A model generated the notes under the pieces. The model worked only from the letters and a program-made list of their open reading frames with translations, did not search any database and was not told where the DNA came from. Positions 1 through 5,815 of a DNA stretch of 7,638 bases are shown piece after piece. This stretch comes from Pseudomonadota bacterium (GTDB taxonomy: Bacteria; Myxococcota; Myxococcia; Myxococcales; Anaeromyxobacteraceae), in assembly GCA_023411405.1 (NCBI GenBank), contig JAEYOU010000115.1, positions 1 through 7,638 of the forward strand, given 5' to 3'. A program made the translations under genes and the position numbers. The number at the start of each line of letters is the position of its first letter. Within the stretch, counting starts at the first letter, position 1.

Positions 1-641
1 TCGAGGACCTGCGCGCGCTGCGCACGAGCGTCCAGTTCGCGCTCGCGCGCGCCGAGAACCGCGTCGTGGCGATCGGGGGCCTCGCCGCCGGCGGGGGCAA
101 GTCCTTCGTCAGCGTCAACCTCGCGCACCTGTTCGCCGGCGCGGAGGGGCGCGTCCTGCTCGTGGACGGCGATCTGCGCGGGGGGATCCTCCACCGGTAC
201 TTCGGCCTCGAGCCGCAGCCCGGCCTCGCCGACGTCCTGGCCGGCGGCGCCGCGCTGGACGCGGCGGTGCGCCGGACCGACGTGCCGAACCTCGACCTCC
301 TCGCGGCCGGCCGGGCGCTCCAGAACCCCTCGGAGCTCCTCTCCGGCGCCCGGTTCGAGGAGCTGCTCTCCGAGCTCGGCCGCCGCTACGCGGCCGTGGT
401 CGTCGACACGCCCCCGATCCTCTCGGTGACGGACGCCGCGCTCGTCGGGCGCCACGCGGGGGTGACCCTGCTCGTCGTCGGCGCGGGGCGGCACCCCGTC
501 GGCGAGATCCAGTTCGCGCTGCGGCGGCTCGCCCAGAACGGCGTCGCCGTGCGCGGGACGATCCTGAACGAGCTCGTGCCGTCGCGGCGCCGCTACGGAC
601 CCTCGGGGGGACACCGCGCGTCCGGCGCCGGTCTCCATTGA
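1..641 (+). CDS. Polysaccharide-type tyrosine kinase (BY-kinase, CpsD/CapB/Wzc C-terminal domain), 5' partial
   Basis: The frame is open from base 3 to the TGA at 639-641, so the start lies before the window; 212 residues are visible. They begin with an ExLRxLRTSxQF motif, which precedes the nucleotide-binding domain in bacterial tyrosine autokinases. A Walker A follows (GGGKS, lysine codon 99-101), then Walker A' (VLLVDGDLR, about 150-178), the NPSELL motif (about 325-345) and Walker B (VVVDTPP, about 397-417). Kinases of this family autophosphorylate on a C-terminal tyrosine cluster and control chain length and export of capsule or exopolysaccharide at the inner membrane. Here the C-terminus is short and has a single tyrosine in RRRYGPSGG, so the usual cluster is missing. 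It may instead be a regulatory paralogue or a damaged copy. Whether a Wzz-type membrane half precedes it cannot be seen. The stop overlaps the TTG start of the next gene, which suggests an operon. Confidence 0.9.
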   Translation, partial: EDLRALRTSVQFALARAENRVVAIGGLAAGGGKSFVSVNLAHLFAGAEGRVLLVDGDLRGGILHRYFGLEPQPGLADVLAGGAALDAAVRRTDVPNLDLLAAGRALQNPSELLSGARFEELLSELGRRYAAVVVDTPPILSVTDAALVGRHAGVTLLVVGAGRHPVGEIQFALRRLAQNGVAVRGTILNELVPSRRRYGPSGGHRASGAGLH

Positions 642-1084
642 CGGCCGGGGAGTCGCGGTTGGACGAGCGGAACGAGCCAGCGCCGGAGGACGTCCACCGG
701 GCTGGGGTCACGGCGCCGGAGGACGTCCACCGGGCTGGGGTCACGGCGCCGGAACGACCCTCCGCGCCTGGGGCCGGGAGCGACTTCATCGCCGTCGCGG
801 CCAGGGAGCGGCGCCGGATCGAGCGGCTGCTGAGCAGCCCGGCCGGCCCGTGGGGCGGACGCGCGCGGGCCGCCGCCAAGGCGGCCGGGTTCGACGCGGC
901 CGAGCTCGCCCACGAACGAGCGGGCACACCCGTGAGGTGGGCGGGCCTGTTCGACGGGGAGGCGGCGCCGGTCCCGCCGGTGCTGGACGACCCGCGCACG
1001 CGCGATCGGATCCAGGGCATGTCCTCCAGGTCCTGGCCGCCAAGGAGTCGGAGGACATGCCGCTGCGGGCGCGGCGCCGCCTGA
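638..1084 (+). CDS. Unknown protein with 11-residue tandem repeat; probably frameshifted near its 3' end
   Basis: I do not recognise this protein. The TTG start at 638 overlaps the kinase stop (TTGA), so translation is probably coupled. The N-terminal 40 residues are polar and hold two copies of an 11-residue unit, APEDVHRAGVT. A basic, Arg/Ala-rich segment follows (ARERRRIERLL). Codons strongly prefer G/C at position 3 up to about base 1015. After that the frame turns into a low-quality Arg/Ser/Cys-rich tail ending at 1084, while the +2-shifted frame (codons from 1018) takes over the coding-like pattern as far as a TAG at 1158. One extra G in the GGG at 1015-1017 would join them and give a protein of about 173 residues with a hydrophobic C-terminal segment. 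Its place after the kinase suggests a polysaccharide-locus role, but nothing in the protein itself shows that. Confidence 0.5.
   Translation: MTAGESRLDERNEPAPEDVHRAGVTAPEDVHRAGVTAPERPSAPGAGSDFIAVAARERRRIERLLSSPAGPWGGRARAAAKAAGFDAAELAHERAGTPVRWAGLFDGEAAPVPPVLDDPRTRDRIQGMSSRSWPPRSRRTCRCGRGAA
680..753 (+). repeat. 33-bp direct tandem repeat, 2.2 copies, in frame
   Basis: Units 680-712 and 713-745 are identical, and the first 8 bases of a third copy follow at 746-753. The unit length is a multiple of three, so each copy encodes the same 11 residues (APEDVHRAGVT) and the host reading frame is kept. Complete identity indicates a recent duplication. Confidence 0.9.
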
Positions 1085-1158
1085 AGCTCGGGGCCCTCCG
1101 CATCCTGCTCGCCTTCCTCCTCGCCGCCGTCGCCGCGTTGCGGCCGTGGCGCATGTAG
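1016..1158 (+). other. Displaced 3' segment of the preceding gene (frame-shifted continuation)
   Basis: From codon 1018 the plus frame reads HVLQVLAAKESEDMPLR and then a hydrophobic stretch, ALRILLAFLLAAVAAL, ending at TAG 1156-1158. G/C-ending codons match the upstream gene's style, and no start codon or ribosome site precedes the segment. It is best read as the true C-terminus of the gene starting at 638, with one membrane-spanning segment. Its last 20 bases lie antisense to the glycosyltransferase remnant, so the original end may have been replaced by a rearrangement. Confidence 0.45.
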
Positions 1159-1430
1159 ACGAAGACGCCCGGGTTTGTCACCCGGGCGAGGTTCTTCCCG
1201 CGCCGGACGGCGTCGCGGAGGAGGGCGGCGTCCTCGGCCACCTCGCCCCGGGCGGCCTCGCAGGCGAGGTTGCGCTTGGCGCCGGCCGACGCGCGCCTCC
1301 CGAGCCGCAGGTACCGGACGCCGGGCTGGGCCGCGAGATCGCCCACGGGGGGCGCCGGAAGGGCCTTCCCCCCGGCCCGATCGCCGCCGGCATCTGCCGC
1401 CGCGAGTCGCTGACGATCACGCGGAAGAGG
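1137..1430 (-). pseudogene. Family 2 glycosyltransferase remnant with internal deletions
   Basis: On the minus strand three blocks match the order of a GT-A fold family 2 glycosyltransferase. Block 1 (about 1385-1430) reads RVIVSDSRRQMPAAI, like the N-terminal nucleotide-sugar-binding strand and helix. Block 2 (about 1240-1355) is in another frame and reads VGDLAAQPGVRYLRL, then GAKRNLACEAARGE, which normally comes just before the DxD metal-binding motif. Block 3 (about 1137-1237) reads EDAALLRDAVRRG, then TNPGVFVYMRHGRN, typical of the C-terminal part. The DxD motif and the whole acceptor-binding middle are missing between GE and ED, and a further deletion with a frame change separates blocks 1 and 2. 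No start codon with a ribosome site is evident. These enzymes add sugars to polysaccharides, consistent with the nearby kinase, but this copy cannot be active. The family call rests on remembered motifs. Confidence 0.6.
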
Positions 1431-1551
1431 AAGAGGGAGCGCCCCTCGTCTCCCTCCAATCTGTCGCGCTCTCCTCCCCGGGCTGGCACCGATGGTCTGC
1501 CCATACCTGGACTGAGGGTGCACATCGAGCGAATCATGCGGGTGCCGAGAT

Positions 1552-1594
1552 CGGGCCACTCGGCCCGTAACGCGCGGAGGGCACCTCGCGCGTT
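1552..1594. terminator. Two adjacent hairpins downstream of the RCC1 lipoprotein gene
   Basis: The first is CGGGCC-ACTC-GGCCCG (1552-1567), a perfect 6-bp stem with a 4-base loop. The second spans 1569-1594, with AACGCGCG and CGCGCGTT pairing over 8 bp around a 10-base interior. They lie 36-79 bases after the stop of the minus-strand lipoprotein gene. No U-tract follows on either strand, so a classical intrinsic terminator is not proven. Transcript-end stabilisation or Rho-assisted termination is also possible. Confidence 0.35.
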
Positions 1595-1630
1595 GGAGGC
1601 ACTCGCGCGGGTGACGCTCCCAGGTGGGGA

Positions 1631-3658
1631 TCACGGAGGGAGGACGAGCAGGCCCGGTGTGTGGCGATCGATCCTGGTGCCATCGCCGAGCTGGCCGTAG
1701 CCGTTCTCACCCCACGTCCAGAGGGTGCCGTCCGTCTTGACGGCGAGCGAATGGTAGCCCGCGGCGACGGACGCGTACCCGGAGCCGACCCACGTCGGCT
1801 CGAGTCGATCGAGGGTCGTGCAATCACCGAGCTGACCGCGGTCGTTGAGGCCCCAGGCCCAGAGGGTCCCGTCGGTCTTGACGGCGAGCGTGTGGTAGCC
1901 GCCTGCGGCGGCGAGGGCGATCCCGGAGTCGATCTGCACGGGCGCGTATCGGTCCGTGGTCGTGCCGTCGCCGAGCTGGCCTTGGGCGTTGTAGCCCCAG
2001 GCCCAGAGCGTGCCGTCGGTCTTGACGGCGACCGTGTGATTGATGCCCGCCGCGACGGAGGCGAACCCGGAGCCGACCTGCACGGGCGCGAGGCGATCGG
2101 TGGTCGTGCCGTCTCCGAGCTGGCCATACTCGTTGTCGCCCCAGGCCCAGAGCGTGCCGTCGGTCTTGACGGCGACCGTATAGGTTGCGCCTGCGGCCAC
2201 GGAGGCGAACCCCGAGCCGATCTGCACGGGCACGAGCCGCGCGGTCGTCGTCCCGTCACCCAGCTGACCGGTGTAGTTGAGGCCCCATGCCCACAGGGTG
2301 CCGTCGGTCTCGACGGCGACGCTGTGCCACGTGCCCGCGGTCGCGGTCGCGAACTCCGCGCCGACCTGCACGCCTGGGTAGGATCGACTCTCGGTCGTTC
2401 CGTCACCGAGCGTGCCGTACTCGTTGTCGCCCCAGGCCCAGAGCGTGCCGTCGGTCCGGAGGCCGAGCGTATGGTCGGTGCGTGTGGCGACCGACGCGAA
2501 CCCCTCGCCAACGCGCATGGGCTCGTACAGCGGGACGTACGGGCCACTGAGCTGGAGATAGCTGCCCCAGACCCAGAGCGTGCCGTCCTCGTCGATGACC
2601 AGCGAGGACAGCGCGCCGGCATTGAGGAACGCGGTCCGCTGCCCGAGCCGCGAGAGCTCCACGACCGCGGTCGTCGCCGCGCCGCGGGTGTCACTCACCG
2701 TGAGGGTGAGCGTGCACGCCTTCCTCGGGTCGGCGACGTGGAAGTGCAACACCGGGGAGGAGTACGACGACCCCTCGAACCCGCCGCAGTGCTCGCTCGG
2801 CCAGTCGTAGGTCACCGCCTCGCCGTCGGGATCCGTGCCAGTCGCGATGAGGACGGCGCTGTTCCCCACCGGCAGGCCCGAGGGGTCACCCGGCGAGGTC
2901 ACCAGGTGTTGCTCCACCGCGATGGTAACGATCGGATGCGCGTTCACCGTCACCGTGAGGTCGACGCCTCCCGTCTCCTGGATCAGCATCACGAGGTACG
3001 CCGTCACGGACGTCGCGTTCGTCGCGTCGGAGACCCTCACGGAGAGCGAGCAGGGCCCGCCGATCTCCCCCGCCGTCCAGTCACTCCCCGGCTGCGTCGC
3101 CCCGGCCAGGCTGCCGCAGGTGCTCTGCCAGAGGTAGGCGAGCGCGTGGCCCTCGGGGCTGAACGCCGTCACGTGGACGTGCACCAGCGTCCCCGGAGCG
3201 ACGTTCGTCGCCGAGGCGCTCAGCCCGGCGATGATGGGCATCTTGCTCGTCGGGCCGGGCGTCGGGTTCACCTCGAGGAGGGTGATCGCGACGGTGGCGG
3301 TCTGGCCCGCCGCGATGGTGATGTGCGTCTGCGCTCCACGGTACAGGGGGGGCCCTGCCGCACCCGCGCCGAATGCCTCCACCGAGCAGGTGTAGCCCGC
3401 GCCGACGGGGAGGAGCGACACCGTCCCCGCCCAGCCCGTGGCCATCGGCGAGAGGTCCTGGACCAAAGGCGACGTCAAGGAGCCGCCCGTGACGGTCACC
3501 GTCACCCGCGCGATCGGGTCGGGGGTGGCGCCCAGCACCGCGGCGATCCTGGCCGAGCCGGTCGTCGCCGGCTGCCGAGGATCCCCGTCGCACCCCACCA
3601 CGAGCAGCGCGGCCCAGAGCGCGACCGCGATGACACCCAACCTCGTCCGATGTTCCAT
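1631..3658 (-). CDS. RCC1-repeat beta-propeller lipoprotein with Ig/PKD-like domains
   Basis: The 675-residue product starts at ATG 3658 behind an excellent ribosome site (GAGGGAGGAACC); the frame stays open further upstream but without signal. Residues 1-23 are a lipoprotein signal peptide: basic MEHRTR, a hydrophobic core, then lipobox VVGC with lipidated Cys23. Asp at +2 is an inner-membrane retention signal in E. coli, untested here. Residues about 30-118 form a beta-rich carboxypeptidase-regulatory-like region. Residues about 128-335 hold two Ig/PKD-like regions, each with a cysteine pair and an SVRVSDAT- or TLTVSDTR-type strand. Residues 342-675 are seven RCC1 repeats with core TDGTLWAWG and QLGDGTTT, enough for one seven-bladed propeller. 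RCC1 propellers are protein-interaction scaffolds; eukaryotic RCC1 is a Ran exchange factor, a role not expected here. It is probably an envelope-anchored binding protein. It is divergent from the LuxR pair. Confidence 0.93.
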   Translation of the reverse strand: MEHRTRLGVIAVALWAALLVVGCDGDPRQPATTGSARIAAVLGATPDPIARVTVTVTGGSLTSPLVQDLSPMATGWAGTVSLLPVGAGYTCSVEAFGAGAAGPPLYRGAQTHITIAAGQTATVAITLLEVNPTPGPTSKMPIIAGLSASATNVAPGTLVHVHVTAFSPEGHALAYLWQSTCGSLAGATQPGSDWTAGEIGGPCSLSVRVSDATNATSVTAYLVMLIQETGGVDLTVTVNAHPIVTIAVEQHLVTSPGDPSGLPVGNSAVLIATGTDPDGEAVTYDWPSEHCGGFEGSSYSSPVLHFHVADPRKACTLTLTVSDTRGAATTAVVELSRLGQRTAFLNAGALSSLVIDEDGTLWVWGSYLQLSGPYVPLYEPMRVGEGFASVATRTDHTLGLRTDGTLWAWGDNEYGTLGDGTTESRSYPGVQVGAEFATATAGTWHSVAVETDGTLWAWGLNYTGQLGDGTTTARLVPVQIGSGFASVAAGATYTVAVKTDGTLWAWGDNEYGQLGDGTTTDRLAPVQVGSGFASVAAGINHTVAVKTDGTLWAWGYNAQGQLGDGTTTDRYAPVQIDSGIALAAAGGYHTLAVKTDGTLWAWGLNDRGQLGDCTTLDRLEPTWVGSGYASVAAGYHSLAVKTDGTLWTWGENGYGQLGDGTRIDRHTPGLLVLPP
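1634..2635 (-). repeat. Seven RCC1 repeats, about 144-bp DNA period
   Basis: Seven consecutive units of 45, 49, 48, 48, 48, 48 and 48 residues run from residue 342 to the end of the lipoprotein. The shared core is visible in DNA as a recurring stretch encoding KTDGTLWAWG, near 1725, 1867, 2010, 2154, 2298, 2442 and 2580. Units 4 and 5 (roughly 1920-2210) are nearly identical. Unit 1 is the most diverged: it lacks the QLGDGTT strand. Unit 6 has GDCTT in place of GDGTT. Confidence 0.92.
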
Positions 3659-3887
3659 GGTTCCTCCCTCTTCGCCGGAGCGACCGGCGGCACGGTCGGC
3701 AACGTGTCGCTCGGGCGAGAGCGGTTCCATGGTCATCGAGTCGATCGTTTGCGGCGCATGGGGGAACGGCCGTGGGGCGGCGCCGCCGCCGGCGGCTGGG
3801 CGCCGGCCCTCTCGAGGAGGCGCGACCGCGAGAGTAGACGCTGGGAGTGAAGGCCCTATCTTCCGGGCCGTGGAGGGGGAAGGCGCC
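3659..3887. promoter_or_regulatory. Divergent intergenic region between the lipoprotein and LuxR genes
   Basis: These 229 bases separate two divergent starts, so both promoters should lie here. Toward the LuxR pair there is a weak candidate: TAGACG (3835-3840), 16-base spacer, TATCTT (3857-3862), 4 of 6 matches in each box. Toward the lipoprotein I see no convincing -35/-10 pair. A 12-bp perfect palindrome, GCCGCCGGCGGC, lies at 3785-3796, and a short dyad CGCTC-N6-GAGCG at 3708-3723. Either could be chance in such GC-rich DNA. Confidence 0.35.
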
Positions 3888-4202
3888 ATGCACCTCGACG
3901 TGAACGCGCCGGCGCTCGAGCCTCCGTCCGGGCTCACGGCGCAGCGCGGGCAGCTCGGTGAGGACGAGTTCGTCCTGCTGGAGTGGCCCGACCCGCTCGA
4001 CGAGGCGCCTCCCGGGCTCACCCGGGCCGAGCGCGAGGTGTTGGTGCTCCTGGTGGGCGGCGCCTCGAACCCCGAGATCGCCGCTGCGCGCGGGACCTCG
4101 CCGCGGACCGTCGCGAACCAGGTCTCGTTCGTCTTCCGCAAGCTCGGGGTGCGTTCACGTGCCGAGCTGGCCGCGCGCGGTGCCTTCGCGAGGAGGCCGT
4201 GA
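3888..4202 (+). CDS. Short stand-alone LuxR-type helix-turn-helix regulator
   Basis: The product has 104 residues. ATG 3888 follows a purine-rich ribosome site (GGAGGGGGAAGG). Residues 1-42 are acidic, proline-containing and of no recognised fold. Residues 44-98 form a complete LuxR/GerE DNA-binding domain: LTRAEREVLVLL, then the recognition unit with SNPEIA and SPRTVANQV, then FRKLGVRSRAEL. There is no receiver, autoinducer-binding or other sensor domain, so control must come through expression level, a partner or an unrecognised N-terminal signal. Its TGA overlaps the GTG of the next LuxR gene (GTGA), a mark of translational coupling. A regulator of the divergent lipoprotein gene or of its own operon is a reasonable inference. 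An upstream extension of the frame would overlap the lipoprotein gene and is unlikely. Confidence 0.88.
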   Translation: MHLDVNAPALEPPSGLTAQRGQLGEDEFVLLEWPDPLDEAPPGLTRAEREVLVLLVGGASNPEIAAARGTSPRTVANQVSFVFRKLGVRSRAELAARGAFARRP

Positions 4203-5290
4203 GGCATCGCACGGTCGACGTCATCGGCTGCGTCGAGGCGGCGTACGCCGCGGCGGCGACGGACCGCGAATGGTTGGAGCGGATCGCGGGCGCGCTCATG
4301 CCGGTCGCCGGCGCCGCGTCCATGGTCGCGTTCACCGCGGAGCTGGCGGGGCTGCGGATCGAGGCGGCCGCGGAGCGAGGACCCCAGCCGGCGGCCCTCG
4401 CGGACCTCGTCCAGATCTGGCGCGAGGCGCCGCGGGAGGCGTTCGAGGTCGCGTTCTCGCCGCGCAGGCCCGTCGGGATCGCGACGCGCCGCATGCGCGA
4501 GTCCGGCGAGGCCGCGCGCACCTTCTCCGCCGTCTTCGCGCGCCTCGGCATCGAGGAGGGGCTCGGGCTGGTGGTGGCCGAGCCGGACGGGCACGCGCTC
4601 GTGGCGGGCGTGCCGTACCGGCACCGGCGGGCGTTCTCGCCCCGGCTGGTCCAGCAGCTGACGAGGGTGTGCGCTCACCTCCACTCCGGCCTCCGGCTCC
4701 GGCGGAGACTGGCCGCCGGCGCGCGCGCTGCTCGAGGGGGCCCGGCGACGACCGAGCAGGACGGCGCGGTCGACGCGATCCTCTCGCCGGCGGGCGTCGT
4801 GGCGCACGCGGAGGGTCCGGCGCTCGCCGGGACCGCGCGCACCCAGCTCACGGAGGCGGTGCGGCGGGTCGAGCGCGCCCGCGGCTTCCTGCGCCGGGCG
4901 AGCCCCGACGAGGCGCTGGAGCTGTGGAGAGGCCTCGTGAACGGCGCCTGGTCCATCGTGGACCACGAGGACTCCGATGGGCGCAGGTTCCTGCTCGCGA
5001 GACGGAACGCGCCGGGGGTGCCGGATCCGAAGGCGCTCACCGCGACCGAGCGTGACGTGGTCGCCTACGCGGCGCTCGGCCGCTCGAACAAGTTCATCGG
5101 CTACATGCTCGGCCTGTCGCCGAGCACGATCGCCGCGCACCTCCGGAGCGCGGAGCGCAAGCTCGGCCTCTCGTCGCGCTGGGAGCTCATCCGCATGTTC
5201 GCCCGGTTCGGCAGATCCGACGCGGAGACAGCGAAGCGGCGGCAGCCGAGCGGCTCGTCGCGAAGCTGTCGCGGTTTCGCCCGGCCGTAG
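4199..5290 (+). CDS. LuxR-family regulator with N-terminal GAF-like sensor region
   Basis: The product has 363 residues. I chose GTG 4199 because it overlaps the preceding stop by four bases and begins just before a conserved-looking helix (VIGCVEAAYAAAATDREWLERI). AGGAGG at 4191-4196 is very close to it, so coupling rather than free initiation is likely. Residues about 5-170 look like the GAF-like N-terminal domain of many myxobacterial LuxR proteins, with a putative hydrophobic ligand pocket. Residues about 170-275 are Arg/Ala-rich and helical. Residues 280-335 are the LuxR/GerE domain: LTATERDVVAYAALG, then NKFIGYMLGLSPSTIAAHL, then RKLGLSSRWELIR. NKFIG replaces the usual NKEIA. The last 28 residues are basic and disordered-looking. 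Without a receiver domain it is probably a ligand- or partner-controlled regulator. Divergence from the RCC1 gene makes that a candidate target. Confidence 0.88.
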   Translation: MRHRTVDVIGCVEAAYAAAATDREWLERIAGALMPVAGAASMVAFTAELAGLRIEAAAERGPQPAALADLVQIWREAPREAFEVAFSPRRPVGIATRRMRESGEAARTFSAVFARLGIEEGLGLVVAEPDGHALVAGVPYRHRRAFSPRLVQQLTRVCAHLHSGLRLRRRLAAGARAARGGPATTEQDGAVDAILSPAGVVAHAEGPALAGTARTQLTEAVRRVERARGFLRRASPDEALELWRGLVNGAWSIVDHEDSDGRRFLLARRNAPGVPDPKALTATERDVVAYAALGRSNKFIGYMLGLSPSTIAAHLRSAERKLGLSSRWELIRMFARFGRSDAETAKRRQPSGSSRSCRGFARP

Positions 5291-5456
5291 GGGCTTCCGT
5301 TGGGCGGGGCAGGTCTACTGAGCCACCTGAGCTCACCTTTGATGATCTGCATCGCGGCCCCCTCGCGAACCTCGGAGATGCACGAGAATGGCACCTGGTC
5401 CGGTTCGGTTTGACTGCCGTCCGCGTCCGGCCAGGCCGGCCAGAGCCTCGCCGCGC

Positions 5457-5485
5457 TTGACCGTGTCATATCCAGATGGTTATAT
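5457..5485 (+). promoter_or_regulatory. Sigma-70-like promoter of the toxin-antitoxin operon
   Basis: TTGACC (5457-5462) and TTATAT (5480-5485) are separated by exactly 17 bases, a strong match in DNA this GC-rich. The expected start point is near 5491-5493. That lies after the ATG at 5476 and at the GTG at 5491, so the transcript could be leaderless. Confidence 0.55.
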
Positions 5486-5486
5486 G
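5467..5486. promoter_or_regulatory. Candidate operator dyad over the -10 box
   Basis: CATAT (5467-5471) and ATATG (5482-5486) form a perfect inverted repeat around a 10-base centre, covering the -10 box of the toxin-antitoxin promoter. XRE antitoxins of HigA type usually repress their own operon through such AT-rich dyads. The arms are only 5 bp, so this is suggestive. Confidence 0.4.
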
Positions 5487-5805
5487 GGCCGTGTTCGAGG
5501 TTCGCCTCTACGCGAGCGCCGCCGGTCGGAGCCAGGCTACCGAGTTCCTCGACTCGCTGCCCGCCCGGGATCGCGCTCAGATCGTGGCGGACATCGCGGC
5601 GCTGCGCGACCACGGCCTGCAGGCGCCGATCTCGATGAAGGCGATCAAGGGACGGCCGAATCGAGGCATGTTCGAGATCCGAACGGGTGGCTTCCGGACG
5701 CTCCTCTGCCAGCGGGCAGGGGTGATCTGGATCCTCCACGTCTGCAAGAAGCAGGACCAGGTCGCCGGCATCGAGGCGGCCCGGGGACGCATGGAGAGGC
5801 TGTGA
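5476..5805 (+). CDS. RelE/ParE-superfamily toxin, Gp49/HigB-like
   Basis: The product has 109 residues, the family's usual length. Family landmarks appear in order: strand FEVRLY (7-12), GRS (17-19), FLDSLP (24-29), a helix-rich region (30-47), the central MFEIRTGGFR (65-74), strand IWILHVCKK (84-92) and a closing helix IEAARGRMERL (99-109). Toxins of this group are ribosome-dependent mRNA interferases that stop translation until neutralised by the partner. The conserved-position arginines and the paired lysines are kept, so it looks intact. The toxin comes first, as in higBA operons, with the antitoxin starting 10 bases after its stop. ATG 5476 gives the longest product, but the promoter's -10 box overlaps it. 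GTG 5491 (product starting at FEVRLY, 104 residues) fits the predicted transcript start better. No clear ribosome site precedes either. Confidence 0.88.
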   Translation: MVIWAVFEVRLYASAAGRSQATEFLDSLPARDRAQIVADIAALRDHGLQAPISMKAIKGRPNRGMFEIRTGGFRTLLCQRAGVIWILHVCKKQDQVAGIEAARGRMERL

Positions 5806-5815
5806 GGTGAAGACC

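Noticed and set aside
1661..3850. A 729-residue plus-strand gene
   Set aside because: It is antisense to the RCC1 lipoprotein, whose repeats, lipobox and ribosome site are clear. The long open frame is a by-product of GC-rich repeated DNA.
1631..5140. A single 1169-residue minus-strand gene covering the lipoprotein and the antisense of both LuxR genes
   Set aside because: The part upstream of 3658 is Arg/Pro-rich antisense of good LuxR genes. The signal peptide, lipobox and strong ribosome site fix the real start at 3658.
5101..5352. A minus-strand ORF starting at 5352 (MQIIKGELRWLS) behind a GAGGGGG ribosome-like site
   Set aside because: Beyond the first dozen residues it runs antisense through the LuxR DNA-binding domain and becomes Arg/Ser-rich with no motif. 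The intergenic part alone is too short to support a gene.
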